DNA from: Crocinitomicaceae bacterium | Lineage (GTDB): Bacteria > Bacteroidota > Bacteroidia > Flavobacteriales_D > Crocinitomicaceae | Length of the DNA: 41,557 nucleotides | Assembly (NCBI GenBank): GCA_021740745.1 | Contig: JAIOZF010000019.1 | Span: forward strand, 1 to 41,557 | Direction: 5' to 3' | In this document: in pieces, positions 1 through 8,930 of the stretch | Layout: each line of letters opens with the position of its first letter | Position numbering within the stretch: the first letter of the stretch is position 1 | Notes under the pieces: model-generated | The model's database searches: none | What the model saw: the letters and a program-made list of their open reading frames with translations, nothing else | Told to the model about the DNA's origin: nothing | Translations under genes and position numbers: made by a program

Positions 1-17
1 AACGTCACATAAAAAAC

Positions 18-1010
18 TTACATCTTCAAAATGCCCTTTTTAAGCAATAAATGCGCAATTTGAACAGCATTTGTCGCAGCTCCCTTTCTAAGATTATCAG
101 CAACAATCCACATATTTAAAGTATTTGCTTGTGACTCATCTCGACGAATTCGTCCAACAAATACATCATCTTTCCCTTCTGCGTATTTCGGCATTGGATA
201 AGAGTTCGTTGTTGGATCGTCCTTTAACGTAATTCCTGGTTGTTCATGCAACAAGCGACGAACCTCTGATAAATCAAAGTCCCTTTCAAATTCAATATTC
301 ACAGCTTCCGAATGTCCACCAACAACCGGTACACGCACTGCAGTAGCTGTAACATTTATTCTTGGATCTAAAATCTTTTTCGTTTCATTCGTTAATTTCA
401 TCTCCTCTTTTGTGTAACCATTCTCGATAAACACATCACATTGAGGAATACAATTTTTATCGATTGGATAATGATAGGCCATTTCGCCTTGTTTTCCAAC
501 ACGCTCGTTTTCCATTTGTTGAACAGCCTTTACCCCTGTTCCTGTAATCGATTGATAGGTTGAAATAACAACACGCTTGATTCCATAAGCTTTGTGCAAA
601 GGCGAAAGGGCGAGCACCAATTGAATTGTGCTACAATTTGGGTTGGCAATAATTTTATCATTCTCTGTTAAACTGTCCCCATTTATTTCAGGAACAATTA
701 ATTTCTTATCCGGATCCATTCTCCAAGCAGAAGAATTATCAATAACAAAGGTCCCAACAGCGGCAAATTTTGGCGCCCATTCAAGGGATGTTTCACCACC
801 TGCAGAAAAAATTGCTACGTCAGGTTTCATGCTAACCGCAGTTTCCAATCCAACTACCGTGAATTCTAGTCCACCGAAGTGAATTTTATTCCCCACTGAT
901 TTCTCAGAAGCCACCGGAATTAATTCTGTAATCGGGAAGTTTTGTTCTCTTAGAACTTCTAACATAACGTTTCCTACCATACCGGTAGCACCAACAACTG
1001 CAACTTTCAT
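18..1010 (-). CDS. asd: aspartate-semialdehyde dehydrogenase
   Basis: This enzyme reduces L-aspartyl-4-phosphate with NADPH to aspartate semialdehyde, the branch point to lysine/diaminopimelate, threonine and methionine, in the cytoplasm. The 330-aa length is normal for the family. The N-terminus carries the Rossmann dinucleotide motif GATGMVG (residues 8-14). The catalytic cysteine is Cys126 in NPNCST, and the downstream GGHSEAVNIEF segment holds the conserved active-site histidine. The ATG at 1010 is 21 bases downstream of an exact TAATTTTG -7 box, which supports this start. It is transcribed divergently from the lamin-tail protein. The gene is complete, with stop TAA at 18-20. Family assignment is firm. 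Confidence 0.97.
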   Translation of the reverse strand: MKVAVVGATGMVGNVMLEVLREQNFPITELIPVASEKSVGNKIHFGGLEFTVVGLETAVSMKPDVAIFSAGGETSLEWAPKFAAVGTFVIDNSSAWRMDPDKKLIVPEINGDSLTENDKIIANPNCSTIQLVLALSPLHKAYGIKRVVISTYQSITGTGVKAVQQMENERVGKQGEMAYHYPIDKNCIPQCDVFIENGYTKEEMKLTNETKKILDPRINVTATAVRVPVVGGHSEAVNIEFERDFDLSEVRRLLHEQPGITLKDDPTTNSYPMPKYAEGKDDVFVGRIRRDESQANTLNMWIVADNLRKGAATNAVQIAHLLLKKGILKM

Positions 1011-1031
1011 AGCTTATTTCTAATTCTTTGT

Positions 1032-1039
1032 CAAAATTA
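1032..1039 (-). promoter_or_regulatory. -7 box of asd promoter (TAATTTTG)
   Basis: Read on the minus strand this is an exact match to the Bacteroidota -7 consensus TAnnTTTG. It lies 21 bases before the asd ATG. No TTG lies at the usual 17-23 base spacing upstream, so the -33 element is weak or absent. The box lies one base from the divergent box at 1041-1048. Confidence 0.55.
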
Positions 1040-1040
1040 G

Positions 1041-1048
1041 TATATTTG
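1041..1048 (+). promoter_or_regulatory. -7 box of lamin-tail gene promoter (TATATTTG)
   Basis: Exact TAnnTTTG match, 20 bases before the ATG at 1069. A TTTG at 1027-1030 is too close (10-base gap) to be a standard -33 element. It is back to back with the asd -7 box. Confidence 0.55.
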
Positions 1049-1068
1049 ATTGCACAGAAAAGCATCCG

Positions 1069-3654
1069 ATGAAATACTTTTTACTACTTGTTACATTCTT
1101 AACTCTACCGCAGGTTTTCGGACAAGTTTCTGACAATTTTTCGGATGGTAATTTTTCACTTACTCCAACATGGTCAGGAGATGATAGTGTTTACACCATT
1201 TTAGATGTTGCTGGAGATTTTCAACTGCGATCCAACAAGCTTCTACCGAATTCAAGCTTTTACTTAGCAACTGCTTCTACTCTATCAACTGATGCACAAT
1301 GGGAGTTTTTTGTCAATCTGAATTTAAACACCTCAAGCGCTAACTATACAGATATCTATTTAACGGCTGATCAATCAAATTTACTGAGTCCAAGCTTAAG
1401 TGGTTACTTCGTGCGTATCGGCGGAACAACGGATGAAATTTCGCTGTACAGAAAAGTTGCAGGTACAGCTACCAAGATAATTGATGGTGCAGATGGAATC
1501 ACAAATACTTCAAACAACACATTAAAGATTAAAGTGATTTGCACTGCAAGCAATGATTGGACATTGAGCAGGGATATAACAGGGACAGGAATCAGCTTTT
1601 TTACCGAAGGAACCATTAATGATGCTTCAGTAACTGGAAGTTCTTTCTTTGGTGTTTCAATAACCCAATCAACAGCGAGTTTTTTTCAAAAACATTTTTT
1701 CGATGATTTATATGTTGGACCTATCATTTATGACGTAACGCCACCTGTTCTAATCTCAGCTACAGCAATAAATGCTACCCAAATAGATGTTTTGTTTAAC
1801 GAACCATTGAATCAAGCAAGTGCTGAAACACTTCTAAATTATACGCTTCAGGTTGCCCCTCCAACACTTGCGGCAGTTAATTTAGACCTTACAAATCCAG
1901 CTCTTGTTCACTTAACAACGAGCACTGCCATGACAAATGGCACCAGTTATACGCTCAATTCCAATAATATAGCTGATGTCTCTTCCAATGTTTCTGGAAC
2001 GCAATCCGTTCCGTTTCAATATTTGGTTGCTGAAAATCCTATTGTTGGGGATGTTATTATTAATGAATTCTTATGTGACGAAACCCCTTCGGTTGGCTTG
2101 CCTCTTGTTGAGTATGTAGAAATCGTAAATTTAAGCTCTAAATACTTTAACTTAAATGGCTGGAAGTTGGGGGATGCCTCTTCCGATGGAACCGCTCAAA
2201 CAGCTTGGTTAATGCCTGGTGAACACAAGGTATTATGTGCTACGGCGAATGTGGATTCTTTTAGTGTAGCTGTTCCCGTTTCAAGTTTTCCGAGTTTAAA
2301 TAATTCTGGTGACGACATTGTTTTGAAAGACAACACCGGTTTGATTTTAGACAAAATATCCTATAACCTAACTTGGTACAATAATCCCGCTAAAGAAGAT
2401 GGAGGCTATTCGATTGAGCGCATCAACCCGAATGATCCATGCTCAGCCGCCGATAATTGGAAAGCAAGTAATGCATTTATTGGTGGTACACCGAGTGCAA
2501 TCAATTCTGTATACAATATCACACCCGATACCGAGAATCCGCAGATTATAGAATTAATCGCACTAGCGCCAAATTTCCTTGAAATTTATTTTTCAGAAGG
2601 AATGGATTCGACTTCTTTGAAAAACATGGTGACCGACATTAACCCCAATTTGATAATCTCCAATAATTATGTTTTGAGTGCCTTTCCGAATATGTGTACG
2701 TTGGAATTTGCAACTGCACTTGTACCAAGTTTAAATTACACTATACAACTTACTGGCGCCTCAGATTGTTGGGGAAATACGAATGTACTATTAGATCAAT
2801 TCACGCTGCCAGATTTAGCTGAAGCAGGCGATGTAATCATCAATGAAATTTTATTTGATCCCTACACAGGAGGTTCAGATTGGATAGAATTGTACAATAC
2901 TTCTTCTAAAGTGATTAATTTGAAAAATTGGCTATTCGCTAATTATGATGATGATACAATTTCCAATCAAAAAGCCATTCCAAACAATTATTTACTTTTT
3001 CCAAATCAGTTTGTCGTAGTTGGTAAAGATTCAACTTTTGTAAAACAAAACTATCCATTTGCTGTAACTGGGAATTTTATAGATGCGGATCTTCCCTCGT
3101 ATAACAACGATTCAAGCACCGTTTACCTCATCAATAATGCGTTAGTTATGGATAAAGTTTCTTATACGGATGATTGGCATTTTAAATTATTGGATGTTAC
3201 AGATGGTGTTTCATTAGAGCGTATAACTTTTGAAGGACCGTCATCTAACCTGAATAATTGGCATTCCGCCGCTGAAGCCGTTAGTTGGGCTACGCCAGGA
3301 GGACAAAATTCTCAATATTTTCCAGCAGGCTCTAGTGGTGAGTTTTCTTATACAAGCGCTACATTTTCACCTGATAGTGATGGATTTGAAGATGTATTGC
3401 AAATCAATTATGAAATGGAAGAGCCCGGTTTATTAGGAACTTTCACGATTTATGATGATAGAGGACGCTTAATTATGGAGCTTTTCAAGAACGAATTATT
3501 AGGAACGTCTGGCACATTTAAATGGGACGGAGTTAAAGAAAATGGCACAAAAACTACAATTGGAACCTACGTTGGTGTTTTCGAAGCCTTCAAAGTAGAT
3601 GGAGGTCAAAAATATGCAAAACGAAAAGTTTTTGTTGTAAGCGGGAAACTATAA
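1069..3654 (+). CDS. secreted lamin-tail-domain (LTD) protein
   Basis: The 861-aa protein starts with a signal peptide (MKYFLLLVTFLTLPQVFGQ). Visible modules, in order: a jelly-roll-like N-terminal region (about 20-215), an SbsA/Big_5-type Ig domain (about 221-320, starting DVTPPVLISATA), a first lamin-tail domain (about 326-480, GDVIINEFL), a second Big_5-like domain (about 486-585, DTENPQIIEL), a second lamin-tail domain (about 587-755, GDVIINEILFDPYTGGSDW), and a C-terminal FlgD/CHU_C-like Ig domain beginning FSPDSDGFED. That ending resembles T9SS cargo C-termini, so export to the surface by T9SS is plausible but not proven. The two BIG5-LTD pairs look like an internal duplication. Function in the cell is unknown; adhesion or anchoring is a guess. 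Confidence 0.85.
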   Translation: MKYFLLLVTFLTLPQVFGQVSDNFSDGNFSLTPTWSGDDSVYTILDVAGDFQLRSNKLLPNSSFYLATASTLSTDAQWEFFVNLNLNTSSANYTDIYLTADQSNLLSPSLSGYFVRIGGTTDEISLYRKVAGTATKIIDGADGITNTSNNTLKIKVICTASNDWTLSRDITGTGISFFTEGTINDASVTGSSFFGVSITQSTASFFQKHFFDDLYVGPIIYDVTPPVLISATAINATQIDVLFNEPLNQASAETLLNYTLQVAPPTLAAVNLDLTNPALVHLTTSTAMTNGTSYTLNSNNIADVSSNVSGTQSVPFQYLVAENPIVGDVIINEFLCDETPSVGLPLVEYVEIVNLSSKYFNLNGWKLGDASSDGTAQTAWLMPGEHKVLCATANVDSFSVAVPVSSFPSLNNSGDDIVLKDNTGLILDKISYNLTWYNNPAKEDGGYSIERINPNDPCSAADNWKASNAFIGGTPSAINSVYNITPDTENPQIIELIALAPNFLEIYFSEGMDSTSLKNMVTDINPNLIISNNYVLSAFPNMCTLEFATALVPSLNYTIQLTGASDCWGNTNVLLDQFTLPDLAEAGDVIINEILFDPYTGGSDWIELYNTSSKVINLKNWLFANYDDDTISNQKAIPNNYLLFPNQFVVVGKDSTFVKQNYPFAVTGNFIDADLPSYNNDSSTVYLINNALVMDKVSYTDDWHFKLLDVTDGVSLERITFEGPSSNLNNWHSAAEAVSWATPGGQNSQYFPAGSSGEFSYTSATFSPDSDGFEDVLQINYEMEEPGLLGTFTIYDDRGRLIMELFKNELLGTSGTFKWDGVKENGTKTTIGTYVGVFEAFKVDGGQKYAKRKVFVVSGKL

Positions 3655-3906
3655 TACGGCACACTTTTACAAAAATTTTCGTGTGAAAAAATACGGCTAA
3701 GCCTATTCGTTGCATTTACAACACTCGCTTTCTATGCTCAAGTTTATCCAATTGCAATCGCAATTCGAGGTTGTGGGATATTTGCACTACCTTACCGTTC
3801 AACAAACACAATAAATTATTTAAACGGACCAATTCAAATCCTTTTGTTATCTCGTTATTTTTATTCCAACAATAAACGTAATTTTGAAATCAATTTCTCA
3901 AATTAA
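3655..3906. other. 252-bp intergenic region with small hairpins, no gene
   Basis: I see no convincing gene here. A frame from about 3683 to 3867 stays open for about 60 codons but has no start codon near its beginning and no recognisable domain. The stretch holds an imperfect palindrome around 3691-3708 (GGC TAA GCC core) and a perfect 6-bp hairpin at 3750-3765 (AATTGC, loop AATC, GCAATT). The last 30 bases hold a promoter box for the next gene. It may be a degenerate intergenic repeat. Confidence 0.4.
3879..3886 (+). promoter_or_regulatory. -7 box before LETM1-like gene (TAATTTTG)
   Basis: Exact TAnnTTTG match, 20 bases before the ATG at 3907. No TTG at standard -33 spacing was found. Confidence 0.5.
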
Positions 3907-5160
3907 ATGGTAGCACCAGGCTCAAAAGGATGGATCAATAAATATTTCGATTTGGTCGAAAAGGATCAAATTCGATTGGTATACTCTGAAATTGCTGAAA
4001 TTGAAAGAGATGAATTTATCCATGCGGCTTTAGGAAGAACTGGAATTATTTTTGGATTTCCCTCTCGTCGAATTTTTGCTAAAGACTTAGATGATTCTAA
4101 ATGGACAACTGAAGAAAAACTCAAAATCCTCTTATTCGAATCACAGCTTTTTGTTTATAAACTACAATTAGAGGGTGAAGCTTTTAACAAAGAGGAATTT
4201 ATTGATGCCTTAGTTGATTTTTATGGACATCACAATGCCAATTCAATTACAAAATTATTTACCTTTTTTATAAAGGAAACAAAGGAAGAAAAACTCGAAT
4301 CTGTCATATCAAAGCGTGTAGATATAAAAGTAAAACTGCTCGATAATAGCTTATGGGTTAATTATTTGAATAATGTATTCATGTACTTGGATGTGCTTTT
4401 GTTCAATGATTTTTTAAAGCATCGAAAGAAAAGTACATTTTACAATTACGATGAAATGGCAATGAATTCGTTAACTGCCATAACGCTCGCTGCCTATTCA
4501 GATGGAATCCTTGAAGAAAAAGAGAAATCAATGTTCTCCATCTTTTTGGCTTCCGCAAACTTGTCAGACTTATTGCGTGAAATAGCAGAAGAACGCTTTC
4601 AACGAGGAAGTTCATTTGACGATTTTACTGATCATGTAAAGCATAATTGGCTTTTTAGACGTTTCTTACTCGATCTCTCAACCTTTGTTGTTTTTTCCAA
4701 TCATGCAGCTGCTCCAGAAGAAAAATCGCATTTAATTCATTTATCCAATTTCCTCGAATTAACTGAAACGCATTTAACAGAATCGTTGGCTTTAACTGAA
4801 TACTTCATCATTAACAACCAGGACAAAATTCCATTATTAGATGAATCATCTTCACTTGAAAAAGTATACAGCAATCTCTCAAAAAGATGGATTAAGATTT
4901 TAGGTCGAAACAAGGATAAATTCGTAACAGAGCTTAAACAAAGCAAGGAATTGGTGAGTTTGATTCGTAAATCAACAACAACTGAATTAACAAAAGAAGA
5001 AAAGGACGCTGTAAAAAAACAGTTTTTAGATATTGCCCGAAGCATGCCCTCTATGGCAATCTTTCTGCTTCCAGGGGGAACATTTTTGTTACCCATCATT
5101 TTAAAAATCATCCCCGATTTAATGCCTTCTGCCTTTCGAGATAATGAAGTGGAAAAATAA
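3907..5160 (+). CDS. LETM1-like protein with TerB-like region
   Basis: This 417-aa protein has no signal peptide. Its C-terminal end (about residues 380-412) has the hydrophobic signature LLPGGTFLLPIILKIIPDLM followed by PSAF, closely resembling the core of LETM1, a mitochondrial inner-membrane protein linked to ion homeostasis and ribosome binding. Residues about 180-240 (acidic helices with AAYSDGILEEKEK) resemble a TerB-type helical domain. The rest is helical and charged. Bacteroidota are known to carry LETM1-related proteins; the function in these bacteria is unknown to me. A membrane-associated role is an inference from the C-terminal hydrophobic helix. The gene stands alone and ends 4 bp from the convergent hydrolase gene. 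Confidence 0.75.
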   Translation: MVAPGSKGWINKYFDLVEKDQIRLVYSEIAEIERDEFIHAALGRTGIIFGFPSRRIFAKDLDDSKWTTEEKLKILLFESQLFVYKLQLEGEAFNKEEFIDALVDFYGHHNANSITKLFTFFIKETKEEKLESVISKRVDIKVKLLDNSLWVNYLNNVFMYLDVLLFNDFLKHRKKSTFYNYDEMAMNSLTAITLAAYSDGILEEKEKSMFSIFLASANLSDLLREIAEERFQRGSSFDDFTDHVKHNWLFRRFLLDLSTFVVFSNHAAAPEEKSHLIHLSNFLELTETHLTESLALTEYFIINNQDKIPLLDESSSLEKVYSNLSKRWIKILGRNKDKFVTELKQSKELVSLIRKSTTTELTKEEKDAVKKQFLDIARSMPSMAIFLLPGGTFLLPIILKIIPDLMPSAFRDNEVEK

Positions 5161-5164
5161 ACAC

Positions 5165-6559
5165 TTATTTCAAGTTCAACCTTTTAATCCAAGTTGTCAT
5201 TTCTTTTAAAACTTCCTCTGAAAAAGTTTCTTCGATATCACCGTATTCCTTTACCGTGCATTCTGTGCACGTTTGAAATAAGTGATTCTTACCAGTTGCA
5301 ATAACTGCTTTCGAGTATGTTCGAGACTCTTTTGAAAAATTCTTTTCAAAACCTTGCCGACTGCTTTTCGCTGGCACTTGAATGTCTTCGGATCCATTGA
5401 TTGCGAGAACTGGAATGGATAATTTTGGCAGATAATCTTCAGTGCGATAACTTAAAAATTCAATCATCCACTCACTATTCATAAACATTTGCATGCCTAA
5501 TTTGAAATTCATTTCATTGGTTAATTTCTTGTATTCTTCTGGTGCACTCTTATACTTTTCATTTAAATACGCAGTCAGTTTTTCTGCGCGCTTCTTCTTT
5601 TTAGTAGCTAACAAAAGCGTTGACATTTCTTCAAATAAAGACTTGTTCCATTGCGCATATTCTTCTGATTGACCACCTTTTTTAGGAATGAGATATTGCT
5701 GTTCAACTAAAACATCTTTACCTGTCGTTCCAACACTTGCCAGTTCTATTAAAAACTGAACAGACTTGTTTTTGCTTGCAGCCATCATCACATGCATTCC
5801 ACCTTCTGAATGACCCGCAAGACCAATTGGGTGATGCGCAAATCGGGAATCACTTTTTAGAAAGCTGATACATGCCAACACATCTGAAGCAAAATCTTCT
5901 AATGTCGCCATTTGAAAAACACCTGTGGTTTTTCCAACTCCTCGATCATCGAAACGCAGACTGGCTATTCCGTTCTCAGCTAAATAATCAGCGATAACCC
6001 AAAAAGGTTTATGTCCCAATAACTCACAATTTCGATCTTGAGCACCAGAACCCGATGCCAATACAACAATCGGATAATTTCCACTTAGATTATTTGGTAT
6101 TACCAATGTTGCGCCAAGCACAATTTTACCATTTTCAATCAAGGTGTCAATTACAGTATAATTAAATGGTTCCTGTGGTTCTTGAGGTCGAGCAACTTTA
6201 ATACTTGCTTGTTCCTCACGATAAAAGCAAACAGGCCACTCAATTCCAGATTGACTCATTGTGCCACTTAACGAATCCCCTTGAGGATAATACTTGCCTT
6301 TAAACGTCAATGCGATAGCTGACCAAGAAAAGTTGAGTGTTGAATCACTAATTTTAACAGCATCCATCTTATTTTCCTTTTGTTTCTCACTGTCAGGATT
6401 TATAATGATCACTTTTGGTGTTGACGGATAGTTCGAAATAGTCATTGTCATGCGATTCGAAGTCCCCATCACCACAAAGCTTGTATACCACGTACCATCA
6501 ATTTGACCTGAAGATAAAAATGTAAAAAATATAAAAGGTATTATAATCAGTTTATGCAT
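5165..6559 (-). CDS. exported alpha/beta hydrolase
   Basis: The product is 464 aa from the ATG at 6559 (MHKLIIIPFIFFTFLSSGQ, a signal peptide); the open frame extends further upstream into the glycosyltransferase gene, but the signal peptide and an 8-bp start/stop overlap favour this start. The C-terminal part is an alpha/beta hydrolase of the acylaminoacyl-peptidase/S9-like esterase type: oxyanion region ASGSGAQDRN, nucleophile elbow GHSEGG, a likely catalytic Asp in NGSEDIQVP and a likely catalytic His in GKNHLFQ. The N-terminal 110 residues form a beta-rich domain of unknown type (DGTWYTSFVVMGTSNRM). It is the last gene of an operon with two glycosyltransferases, so removal or addition of acyl groups on an envelope polysaccharide is possible, but substrate cannot be read from sequence. 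Confidence 0.85.
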   Translation of the reverse strand: MHKLIIIPFIFFTFLSSGQIDGTWYTSFVVMGTSNRMTMTISNYPSTPKVIIINPDSEKQKENKMDAVKISDSTLNFSWSAIALTFKGKYYPQGDSLSGTMSQSGIEWPVCFYREEQASIKVARPQEPQEPFNYTVIDTLIENGKIVLGATLVIPNNLSGNYPIVVLASGSGAQDRNCELLGHKPFWVIADYLAENGIASLRFDDRGVGKTTGVFQMATLEDFASDVLACISFLKSDSRFAHHPIGLAGHSEGGMHVMMAASKNKSVQFLIELASVGTTGKDVLVEQQYLIPKKGGQSEEYAQWNKSLFEEMSTLLLATKKKKRAEKLTAYLNEKYKSAPEEYKKLTNEMNFKLGMQMFMNSEWMIEFLSYRTEDYLPKLSIPVLAINGSEDIQVPAKSSRQGFEKNFSKESRTYSKAVIATGKNHLFQTCTECTVKEYGDIEETFSEEVLKEMTTWIKRLNLK

Positions 6560-7670
6560 CTTGAATGATTTTTTGAATGATTCGACAGTTATTCTCATTG
6601 TTGAAATTGGATTGTATAAACCGCTCGCGCTCGTTGAATTCATCTTCCTTCAATGCACCATTTAAAAGTCCTAAAAAGTGCATTTTATATTCTTTACTGT
6701 CGGCGGCAACAACGCAAAATTGTTCTAAGGCCTTACCAATCTTCATTTTTTCGTTCACTAAAATATGTCCAGAACTATGCAAACACGCTAAAAGCTTAAG
6801 TTTTATTCCAGAGGGAACTGTAGAATACAAGACATGAATTTGGGCCTCTTGAATAAGCGCATCCATTTCACTTTTTGTTGGATTAGCATGTAATTCAATC
6901 TGTTCCTTTTTGCATAATTGAATTAAACGTTTACTCGGATTTTTGCCCGCAATCAGTAATTCAAAACTTGAATCTGAAATAGATTTGAGTGTTTTTATAA
7001 TCCATGCTGCCGCAACTTCATTTTCCGGAACTGATAAATTCCCATGAAACAAGGCATAGCGTTGAACTTTTGTAAATGCACCTTCTGTTTCCGGAAAAGA
7101 AGCAGGTAAAACCAACACATTTGAATTGAATGCAAGAAGTTCATCTCGCTCATCATCCTTAATAGCTAAGATATATTGCGCCTTAGAAAGGACTTTCTGG
7201 TAGTCCTTTAATTTAATTGCTTCTTGGTGAAAATATAATTTCTTGATAATTGAAGCATTTCTCTTTAAGCCCTGATAGTATTTATGTTCCAAATTATGCA
7301 TTCGCACAAAGGTCATTCTTTTCTGAATCTCTTCATTTTCAAGGTACCAACACGTATGTAAACCCTCAAATAATATAGGGTCATTATCAACTAATAAATC
7401 AGACAAGAGTTGTTTTGAGATCCGTGTTTGAACAATAAATGGTCTGGTTGAAAAGAGTTGAAACAATGATTTGTTCCGTTTGTAATAAATTACCTTAGCG
7501 TACTTTTCTAATTCTTTTTGTTCCCCTCGTCCGTACTCAAATACATGTAACGTAATCCTAAATCCAAGTTCGTGTAAAGCCTTGATGCGGTAAAATATAT
7601 CAATTGCCCCGCCATAATCAGCCGGGAATGGAACGTCTAGCGAAACGATATGTAAGTGTTGCTTATCCAA
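6552..7670 (-). CDS. glycosyltransferase (GT-B fold)
   Basis: The 372-aa product opens with HLHIVSLDVPFPADYGGAI, typical of the N-terminal domain of GT-B glycosyltransferases, and has the motif ALFHGNLSVPENEVAAAWII at the start of the C-terminal domain. It would transfer a sugar from an activated donor to an envelope polysaccharide or lipid acceptor; specificity is not readable. The start is a TTG at 7670 overlapping the last 8 bases of the upstream glycosyltransferase gene, which suggests translational coupling; no in-frame ATG fits better. The gene overlaps the hydrolase start by 8 bp at its other end. Confidence 0.8.
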   Translation of the reverse strand: MDKQHLHIVSLDVPFPADYGGAIDIFYRIKALHELGFRITLHVFEYGRGEQKELEKYAKVIYYKRNKSLFQLFSTRPFIVQTRISKQLLSDLLVDNDPILFEGLHTCWYLENEEIQKRMTFVRMHNLEHKYYQGLKRNASIIKKLYFHQEAIKLKDYQKVLSKAQYILAIKDDERDELLAFNSNVLVLPASFPETEGAFTKVQRYALFHGNLSVPENEVAAAWIIKTLKSISDSSFELLIAGKNPSKRLIQLCKKEQIELHANPTKSEMDALIQEAQIHVLYSTVPSGIKLKLLACLHSSGHILVNEKMKIGKALEQFCVVAADSKEYKMHFLGLLNGALKEDEFNERERFIQSNFNNENNCRIIQKIIQDA

Positions 7671-8790
7671 GATTCGAATAAATTTCTTTTAATATTTTTT
7701 TCTCTTCATCCCAATTTTCCACTTCGGCTGCTTTCTGACAATTCGCCTTTAATTCATCCAATAAACCCTTATTGGTTTGAAGTGATTGAATTGCATCAAC
7801 AAGCGAATCAACGGTTAATTCGTCGATTAATATCCCTACTTTGTTTCGTTCAACTACCCTTTCAATTTCTACCAGTCGAGTGCTTAGAATAGGTGTTCCA
7901 GCATGGATATAATCAAAGACTTTATTTGGAAGTGAAAATTTATAGTTTAGGTTAGTTGCTTTGTCCAACGTCAAACCTAGATCAGCATTATGTGTGAATT
8001 GCATCATTTCATCATAAGGTCGTTTCCCAAAAAACAATACTGAATCTTGTAGATCGTAAACACTTACGTTCTTCGTTAATTCTTCCACTACATCGCCATC
8101 TCCAACGATTAAAAGCACGCAATCTTTCAATTGACGCATGGCTTCAACAGCTTCTTCCGCACCTCGATCCACATTGATTCCAGCTCCTTGCAGAATGAGC
8201 ACAAATTTATTCTCAGGAATCCCTAATTCAGCTTTACTCAAATACGTATTTGGTTTCCAAGTGGGCGATATGTTTCGAATCACTTGAATATTCTTTTTAT
8301 ACGTTTCTTCATATAATTGAGCAATGGATTGATTTACCGTGTAGATTGTTTTCAATTTTGGAAAAATGAAATTTTCAATTCCGAGCCAGAATCGCTGTAC
8401 TCTAGGTCTTTTCGTTAATTCAGGGACCTCCGTAAAATATTCATGTGAATCATATACTAATTTGGTCGATGGCTTAAATTTTTTAGCTACAAAATTCGCC
8501 AACAATGTGTCCAAATCATTAGCAACCAATACATCGGCTCTTTGAACTAATAAAAAGAAAAACAAGCGCAAATTATAGGAGGCATAGAACAAAGGCCCCT
8601 TATCGAACAACAACTTCATTCGTTTCGTTTCATATGTTCGACTCGCAAGTGGTAAACTCTTCTTTCGCAAGCGACCAACTAAAAGAACATCATAACCTTC
8701 TTCCACAAGGAACAAACAAATTTTATTTACGCGGTTATCCGTGTAAAGGTCATTTGTAACTGAAACTATTGCTCGCTTCTTTTTGGTCAT
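7663..8790 (-). CDS. glycosyltransferase family 4-like
   Basis: This 375-aa protein has the GT-B arrangement: N-terminal domain beginning RAIVSVTNDLYTDNRVNKIC, a mid-protein ILQGAGINVDRGAEE segment, and a C-terminal donor-site region with AGTPILSTRLVEIERVVERN that fits the E(x7)E motif of GT4 retaining enzymes. It probably acts in cell-surface polysaccharide assembly on the cytoplasmic side. It is the first gene of the three-gene operon. The ATG at 8790 is preceded by an exact TACCTTTG box with only 4 bases between, implying a leaderless or near-leaderless transcript. Confidence 0.88.
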   Translation of the reverse strand: MTKKKRAIVSVTNDLYTDNRVNKICLFLVEEGYDVLLVGRLRKKSLPLASRTYETKRMKLLFDKGPLFYASYNLRLFFFLLVQRADVLVANDLDTLLANFVAKKFKPSTKLVYDSHEYFTEVPELTKRPRVQRFWLGIENFIFPKLKTIYTVNQSIAQLYEETYKKNIQVIRNISPTWKPNTYLSKAELGIPENKFVLILQGAGINVDRGAEEAVEAMRQLKDCVLLIVGDGDVVEELTKNVSVYDLQDSVLFFGKRPYDEMMQFTHNADLGLTLDKATNLNYKFSLPNKVFDYIHAGTPILSTRLVEIERVVERNKVGILIDELTVDSLVDAIQSLQTNKGLLDELKANCQKAAEVENWDEEKKILKEIYSNLG

Positions 8791-8794
8791 TAGT

Positions 8795-8802
8795 CAAAGG
8801 TA
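8795..8802 (-). promoter_or_regulatory. -7 box of glycosyltransferase operon (TACCTTTG)
   Basis: Exact TAnnTTTG match on the minus strand with 4 bases (ACTA) between it and the ATG. No TTG sits at -33 spacing. The transcript would start at or next to the ATG. Confidence 0.5.
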
Positions 8803-8922
8803 AAAAATTAAGGCATTTTAGCGGTAATAAACCTCTTGAATCACTATTCTTAATTTTGGATTAACGACAAAAAACCTAAGCTATTTCAATATAAATCTAA
8901 ACGACAATTCCTTATATTTCGT

Positions 8923-8930
8923 TAGATTTG
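8923..8930 (+). promoter_or_regulatory. -7 box of YidD-domain operon (TAGATTTG)
   Basis: Exact TAnnTTTG match located 21 bases before the ATG at 8952. It overlaps an alternative upstream TTG codon (8928), which argues against translation starting there. Confidence 0.5.

Noticed and set aside
3661-3688. CACAC...GTGTG inverted repeat after the lamin-tail gene as a terminator
   Set aside because: Only 5 bp pair around a 16-base AT-rich loop; no T-run follows.
3683-3867. Open frame in the 3655-3906 gap as a small gene
   Set aside because: No start codon near its beginning and no recognisable product; composition resembles non-coding sequence.
4737-5111. 124-codon antisense frame in the LETM1-like gene
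   Set aside because: No start context or family similarity; the plus-strand product has clear features.
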